From an uncultured Moraxella sp. (GTDB lineage: Bacteria > Pseudomonadota > Gammaproteobacteria > Pseudomonadales > Moraxellaceae): 16,587 nucleotides of DNA. The notes under the pieces were generated by a model that saw nothing but the letters and a program-made list of their open reading frames with translations, did no database searches and had not been told where the DNA came from. The stretch is taken from NCBI GenBank assembly GCA_916720335.1, contig CAKAQU010000026.1:1-16587 (forward strand), read 5' to 3'. Below, piece after piece: positions 13,110-16,587 of this stretch (the first letter of the stretch is position 1; each line of letters begins with the position of its first letter). A program made the position numbers and the translations under genes.

Positions 13110-15971
13110 ATGAAAGATTTTGCAATTGGTCAGCGGTATTTATCCGATAGAGAAAGCCAGCTTGGTCTGGGTGTGGTGGTGGATGTTGATGAACGTTCAG
13201 TACATATTTTATTCCCTCAAAGTCAAGAAACTCGCGTTTATGCTAAAGCCAGTGCTGCTTTGTCGCGCGTGGTATTTGGGGTGGGCGATGTCATCAGCGA
13301 CCAAGATGGCAATGAATTTGTTGTGGCGCGTTGTGAAGAAATCGCTTGTGTGATGCGTTATCATTTAACGTGTGGTAAATCACTGATGGAAACTAGGCTT
13401 GGTGCTAATATCACCCTTGCTAAACCTTTAGAGCGACTTTTAGCAGGACAGATTGAAAATAATGCTTGGTATGATTTGCGCCAGGATGCACTATCGCTAC
13501 AAACCATTTTATCACGCCATCCACTGCGCGGACTAATTGGGGCGAGGATGGATATTATCAAACATCAGCTGTATATTGCTCATGAAGTGGGAAAAAGGCT
13601 TGCCCCTAGAGTGCTTTTGGCAGATGAAGTTGGATTGGGAAAAACCATTGAAGCAGGACTTATCATTCATCAGCAGCTGGTTACGGGTAAGGCAAAACGG
13701 GTCTTGATTTTGGTACCTGATAGTTTGCAATATCAGTGGATGATTGAGCTAAAACGCAGATTCAATTTGGATTTTGCAATTTTTGATTTGGTAAGAACAG
13801 CATCCATCAAAGAACATAACCCAACTCAAAATGTATTTGCCACTGAGCAGCTGATTTTGGCAAGCATTGATTTATTATTAGACCATCATGATTTATATGA
13901 ACAAGCCTACGCAGCAGGTTTTGACTTATTGGTTGTTGATGAGGCTCATCATTTGCAATGGGATGGCGAACAAGGTGGCAATGATAAATACGAACTGGTG
14001 GCAGATTTTGCTCAAAATGCCCAAGGCGTGCTGCTTTTGACAGCAACCCCAGAGCAGCTGGGTATTGAAAGCCATTTTGCCAGATTGCGTTTATTAGACC
14101 CACACCGTTTTGACGATTTGGATGATTTTGTGGCAGCACAGGATGCGTTTTCGGACGTGGCAAGTGTCGCAACTATGCTCATTGATGGCGTACCGCTCAG
14201 TCAAAAACAAATTTTAGCAGTCGCAGGGCTTTTAGGTTTCACCGCCGATAAGATTGCTGATATTAATGAAAATGATAAAGTACGCACTCAAATCATTAAT
14301 GAACTTTTAGATAGACATGGCACTGGTCGGGTATTATTTCGCAATACTCGCGACAGTGTGCAAGGGTTTTTTGGACGTACAAGCATTGCTTATCCTTTGC
14401 CACTACCAGATATTTGGCAAAATTCTACCTATACACATGGTAAATTAAGAGAACAGCTGTGGGGCGAAGAAACTTTTGGAGATAACAGTTGGCTTGAGCA
14501 TGACCCTAGAGTTGGTTTTTTAATTGGATTATTAAAAGACGAATTAAAATACAAAAAAGCCTTACTCATCGCCAGAAGCGGTCAAACCGTCGAAGATTTG
14601 GAATTGGTGCTGCGTTTGCATGCGGGGGTTAAAACCGCCATTTTTACTGAACAAATGAGTTTGTTAGAACGCGACCAAGCTGCCGCTTATTTTGCCGATG
14701 CTCATGGCGCACAAATTTTGTTGTGTTCTGAGATTGGTTCTGAAGGGCGCAATTTTCAATTTGTACAGGATTTAATTTTATTTGATTTACCTGCTAATCC
14801 TGATACACTTGAGCAGCGTATTGGGCGACTTGACCGCATCGGGCAGACAGGACAAATTCAGCTGCACGTTCCATTTGTCATGGGAACAGCTCAAGAGCGA
14901 TTGTATCACTGGTATGACCATGCACTCAATATTTTTCATCAAATCAGTCCTACCGCCCAAACGGTGCAAGAGGCGTTTATTGCCGAATTAAAACCATTGC
15001 TTGAAGGAAAGGCGCAAACGGATTTTGACGAAGAGTTTGCAGCTTTAGTTGCTGATGCTAAGGCTTTACGCTTAGAATTAGAAGAGCAAATGCAACAAGG
15101 ACGAGACAGACTGCTTGAATACAATTCTTGCCGTCCAAATGTTGCTGACCGTATTGCAAAAGCCATGCAAGAATTGGACAGTCAGCAGCTTTTACCACGG
15201 TTTTTAGATAATTATATGCAAACGGTTGGGCTTGATTATAGTGTGCAACGAAATGGTTCTTGGGTTATTCATCCGGTTGATGGAAGCGAAATAGAAGGTA
15301 CGGGAGCGGAATATTTGCCAATTGGTGAAGACGGTATGACCCTGACTTTTGATAGAAATCAAGCCTTGATTTATGAAGATATGCAGTACATGACCTTAGA
15401 GCATCCTGTGGTAACAGCGTTACTCGAGATGATAAAATCAGGCACATTTGGTAATACTTCTGTGGCATTATTAAAATCATCAGCATTGCCACAGGGGCTA
15501 CTTTTGATGGAAAGTCAGTTTAGAGTGGAAGTGATTGCGCCAGAGTATCTTAATTTATCAGCTTATTTGCCTAAACAAACACTTAGAGTGTTATTGACTG
15601 AAGGCGGTAAAGATTTAAGTAATGTTGCCACAGCTGACAAATTAAATCAGTTGATAGAACGTTTGGACAAAACCAAAGCTCGCCAAGTGGTCAAAGCAAA
15701 AACGGATGTTATTAACGCCTTGTTTGAACAAGCAAAAACAACCGCAAACCATGAATTGGCAGAGATTGGTCAAATCGCCTCTCAAAACTTTGGTGAGTAT
15801 TTAGACAAAGAAATTGGCAGATTAACTCGCCTGCAAGCAGTCAATCCAAATGTGCGCGATGATGAAATTGCTGCTTTGCAAAAAATGAAGGATACGGGGT
15901 TGTCAGCATTAACCCAGTTATCACTGGTTTCTGACTGTATTCGAATTTTGGTATGCGTTAAACCCAGTTAA
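13110..15971 (+). CDS. rapA: RNA polymerase-associated SWI2/SNF2 ATPase RapA (HepA)
   Basis: A 953-residue Swi2/Snf2 ATPase that binds RNA polymerase and promotes its recycling after transcription. The N-terminal tudor-like domains start FAIGQRYLSDRESQLGLG (4-21), as in E. coli RapA. The ATPase core has DEVGLGKT at 172-179 (Walker A), VVDEAHH with DEAH at 277-280, LLTATPEQLG, SEIGSEGRNFQF and QRIGRLDRIGQ at 569-579 (motif VI). The C-terminal half carries the RapA-specific regions, with EQGRDRLLE-like EQMQQGRDRLLE and AVNPNVRDDEI near the end. Length is near the usual 968. The ATG at 13110 is chosen for AAGGA at 13097-13101, 8 bp upstream; a TTG one codon earlier is not needed. The two following genes are packed behind it. 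Confidence 0.97.
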   Translation: MKDFAIGQRYLSDRESQLGLGVVVDVDERSVHILFPQSQETRVYAKASAALSRVVFGVGDVISDQDGNEFVVARCEEIACVMRYHLTCGKSLMETRLGANITLAKPLERLLAGQIENNAWYDLRQDALSLQTILSRHPLRGLIGARMDIIKHQLYIAHEVGKRLAPRVLLADEVGLGKTIEAGLIIHQQLVTGKAKRVLILVPDSLQYQWMIELKRRFNLDFAIFDLVRTASIKEHNPTQNVFATEQLILASIDLLLDHHDLYEQAYAAGFDLLVVDEAHHLQWDGEQGGNDKYELVADFAQNAQGVLLLTATPEQLGIESHFARLRLLDPHRFDDLDDFVAAQDAFSDVASVATMLIDGVPLSQKQILAVAGLLGFTADKIADINENDKVRTQIINELLDRHGTGRVLFRNTRDSVQGFFGRTSIAYPLPLPDIWQNSTYTHGKLREQLWGEETFGDNSWLEHDPRVGFLIGLLKDELKYKKALLIARSGQTVEDLELVLRLHAGVKTAIFTEQMSLLERDQAAAYFADAHGAQILLCSEIGSEGRNFQFVQDLILFDLPANPDTLEQRIGRLDRIGQTGQIQLHVPFVMGTAQERLYHWYDHALNIFHQISPTAQTVQEAFIAELKPLLEGKAQTDFDEEFAALVADAKALRLELEEQMQQGRDRLLEYNSCRPNVADRIAKAMQELDSQQLLPRFLDNYMQTVGLDYSVQRNGSWVIHPVDGSEIEGTGAEYLPIGEDGMTLTFDRNQALIYEDMQYMTLEHPVVTALLEMIKSGTFGNTSVALLKSSALPQGLLLMESQFRVEVIAPEYLNLSAYLPKQTLRVLLTEGGKDLSNVATADKLNQLIERLDKTKARQVVKAKTDVINALFEQAKTTANHELAEIGQIASQNFGEYLDKEIGRLTRLQAVNPNVRDDEIAALQKMKDTGLSALTQLSLVSDCIRILVCVKPS

Positions 15972-15984
15972 TATAAGGAAAATC

Positions 15985-16347
15985 ATGCTCCATATTACCC
16001 TAGAAATCAGTGAAAATATCACAATCAACAATCCTAAAATGCTGTTAAATAAATTAAATCAGGCACTGTTTGCGACGGGTCATTTTCGGCAGATAAACGA
16101 TATTAAATCGCGCATTCACTACCCAACTTTAAGTTTGGTGGGCGATGATTGGCAGGCGGGTTTTGTAGCAGTAACTTTAAAACTTTTAGCGGGTCGTACC
16201 ACACAAATAAAAAATAACCTTGCCGAAACTGTGTTAAATGTTTTGCAAGATGAGTTTGCCCAAGATGATTATGATAAAATTTCGGTGCAATGCAGTGTTG
16301 AGATTTTAGAATTATCAGATAACTATCAAAAAATGGCTGTATCATGA
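15985..16347 (+). CDS. 5-carboxymethyl-2-hydroxymuconate isomerase (CHMI) family protein, lacking Pro-1
   Basis: A 120-residue protein of the CHMI branch of the tautomerase superfamily. In homoprotocatechuate breakdown the enzyme isomerises 5-carboxymethyl-2-hydroxymuconate. Matching parts are HITLEISENI at the N-terminus, ATGHFRQINDIKSR at about 30-43, the VTLKLLAGRT segment at 63-72 with R71, and SVEILEL plus YQKM near the end. Family enzymes start Met-Pro, and the Pro exposed after Met removal is the catalytic base; here residue 2 is Leu. No other genes of the pathway are nearby. It may be inactive in that reaction or have another role. AAGGA upstream of the ATG fits, the gap from rapA is 13 bp, and the stop overlaps the next ATG. 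Confidence 0.8.
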   Translation: MLHITLEISENITINNPKMLLNKLNQALFATGHFRQINDIKSRIHYPTLSLVGDDWQAGFVAVTLKLLAGRTTQIKNNLAETVLNVLQDEFAQDDYDKISVQCSVEILELSDNYQKMAVS

Positions 16348-16587
16348 GTTTTGCAAAAGTAATCACCCGTTCAGTGGTTGGCTTGACCGCTAAAGAGGTT
16401 TTGGTGGAAGTGCATTTATCGCAGGGGTTGCCATCTTTGACGATTGTGGGGCTTCCTGAAGCATCAGTGCGCGAAAGTAAAGACCGTGTGCGTTCAGCAA
16501 TCCTTAATAGTGGTTTTGAATTTCCTAATCGTAAACTAACCATCAATCTTGCTCCTGCTGATTTACCCAAAGATGGTGCAAGACTGG
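16344..16587 (+). CDS. comM: YifB/ComM family Mg chelatase-like AAA+ ATPase, N-terminal part
   Basis: The first 81 codons of a gene that runs off the window. MSFAKVITRSVVGLTAKEVLVEV is family-typical (here from residue 1: MSFAKVITRS, VVGLTAKEV), followed by LPSLTIVGLPEASVRESKDRVRSA and FPNRKLTINLAPADLPKDG (about 60-78). ComM is a hexameric helicase that promotes branch migration during integration of DNA taken up by natural transformation, a process common in Moraxellaceae. The ATG overlaps the stop of the upstream gene as ATGA, so the pair is translationally coupled. The ATPase and Mg-chelatase domains are beyond the edge and cannot be assessed. Confidence 0.92.
   Translation, partial: MSFAKVITRSVVGLTAKEVLVEVHLSQGLPSLTIVGLPEASVRESKDRVRSAILNSGFEFPNRKLTINLAPADLPKDGARL

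Noticed and set aside
13807..14172. Minus-strand frame of 121 codons inside rapA
   Set aside because: Antisense to the conserved ATPase core; composition and lack of start signals mark it as a shadow.
1..16587. CRISPR arrays, tRNA or rRNA genes
   Set aside because: No regularly spaced repeats and no tRNA or rRNA segments were recognised on either strand by reading.

Overview
The window looks like chromosomal DNA of a Moraxella-type gammaproteobacterium (Moraxellaceae). It is AT-rich, its housekeeping proteins are gammaproteobacterial (RapA, RlmE, YhbY, FkpB), and a fragment of an IS1016-like (IS1595 family) element of noticeably higher G+C sits at the left edge. The genus is an inference from overall character; no marker gene was compared.

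Layout. 1-310: 3' end of an IS1016-like insertion sequence (transposase tail plus right terminal repeat). 316-1311 (minus): yhbY, then a DOMON-like gene. 1424-4089 (plus): rlmE and ftsH, divergent from yhbY as in E. coli, closed by a strong terminator. 4197-4961 (minus): exported M15 metallopeptidase. 5051-5830 (plus): PlsC-type acyltransferase. 5835-7370 (plus): a compact small RNA gene with its own promoter and terminator, followed at once by a gene for a Ro60/Rsr (TROVE plus vWA) protein that carries two in-frame nonsense codons. 7371-7730: AT-rich stretch with a 12-bp perfect dyad and a start-less membrane-protein-like reading frame. 7731-8707 (minus): fkpB and a HEPN-like gene overlapping by ATGA. 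8890-9237 (plus): small lipoprotein with a TonB-C-like domain. 9286-12544 (minus): ileS-lspA. 12545-13106: gene-poor gap with a good but gene-less promoter. 13110-16587 (plus): rapA, a 5-carboxymethyl-2-hydroxymuconate isomerase family gene, and the start of yifB/comM, tightly spaced.

Most genes are ordinary translation, RNA-maturation and envelope functions. The outstanding feature is the RNA/Ro60 pair. The RNA gene has TTGATA-N17-TATAAT, starts about one helical turn later, folds into a long bulged hairpin whose 5' and 3' ends pair, and ends in six T. That is the general form of a Y RNA, and it stands directly upstream of the gene for the protein family that binds Y RNAs. The Ro60 gene has lost the end of its vWA domain through two stops in one frame, while the RNA gene looks intact. 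Other points of interest are a HEPN-like protein with an R-X5-H motif in an fkpB operon, a tautomerase-family protein lacking its Pro-1, an ileS-lspA/fkpB cluster split by a lipoprotein gene, and matched 11-bp inverted repeats in the fkpB/lipoprotein divergent region.
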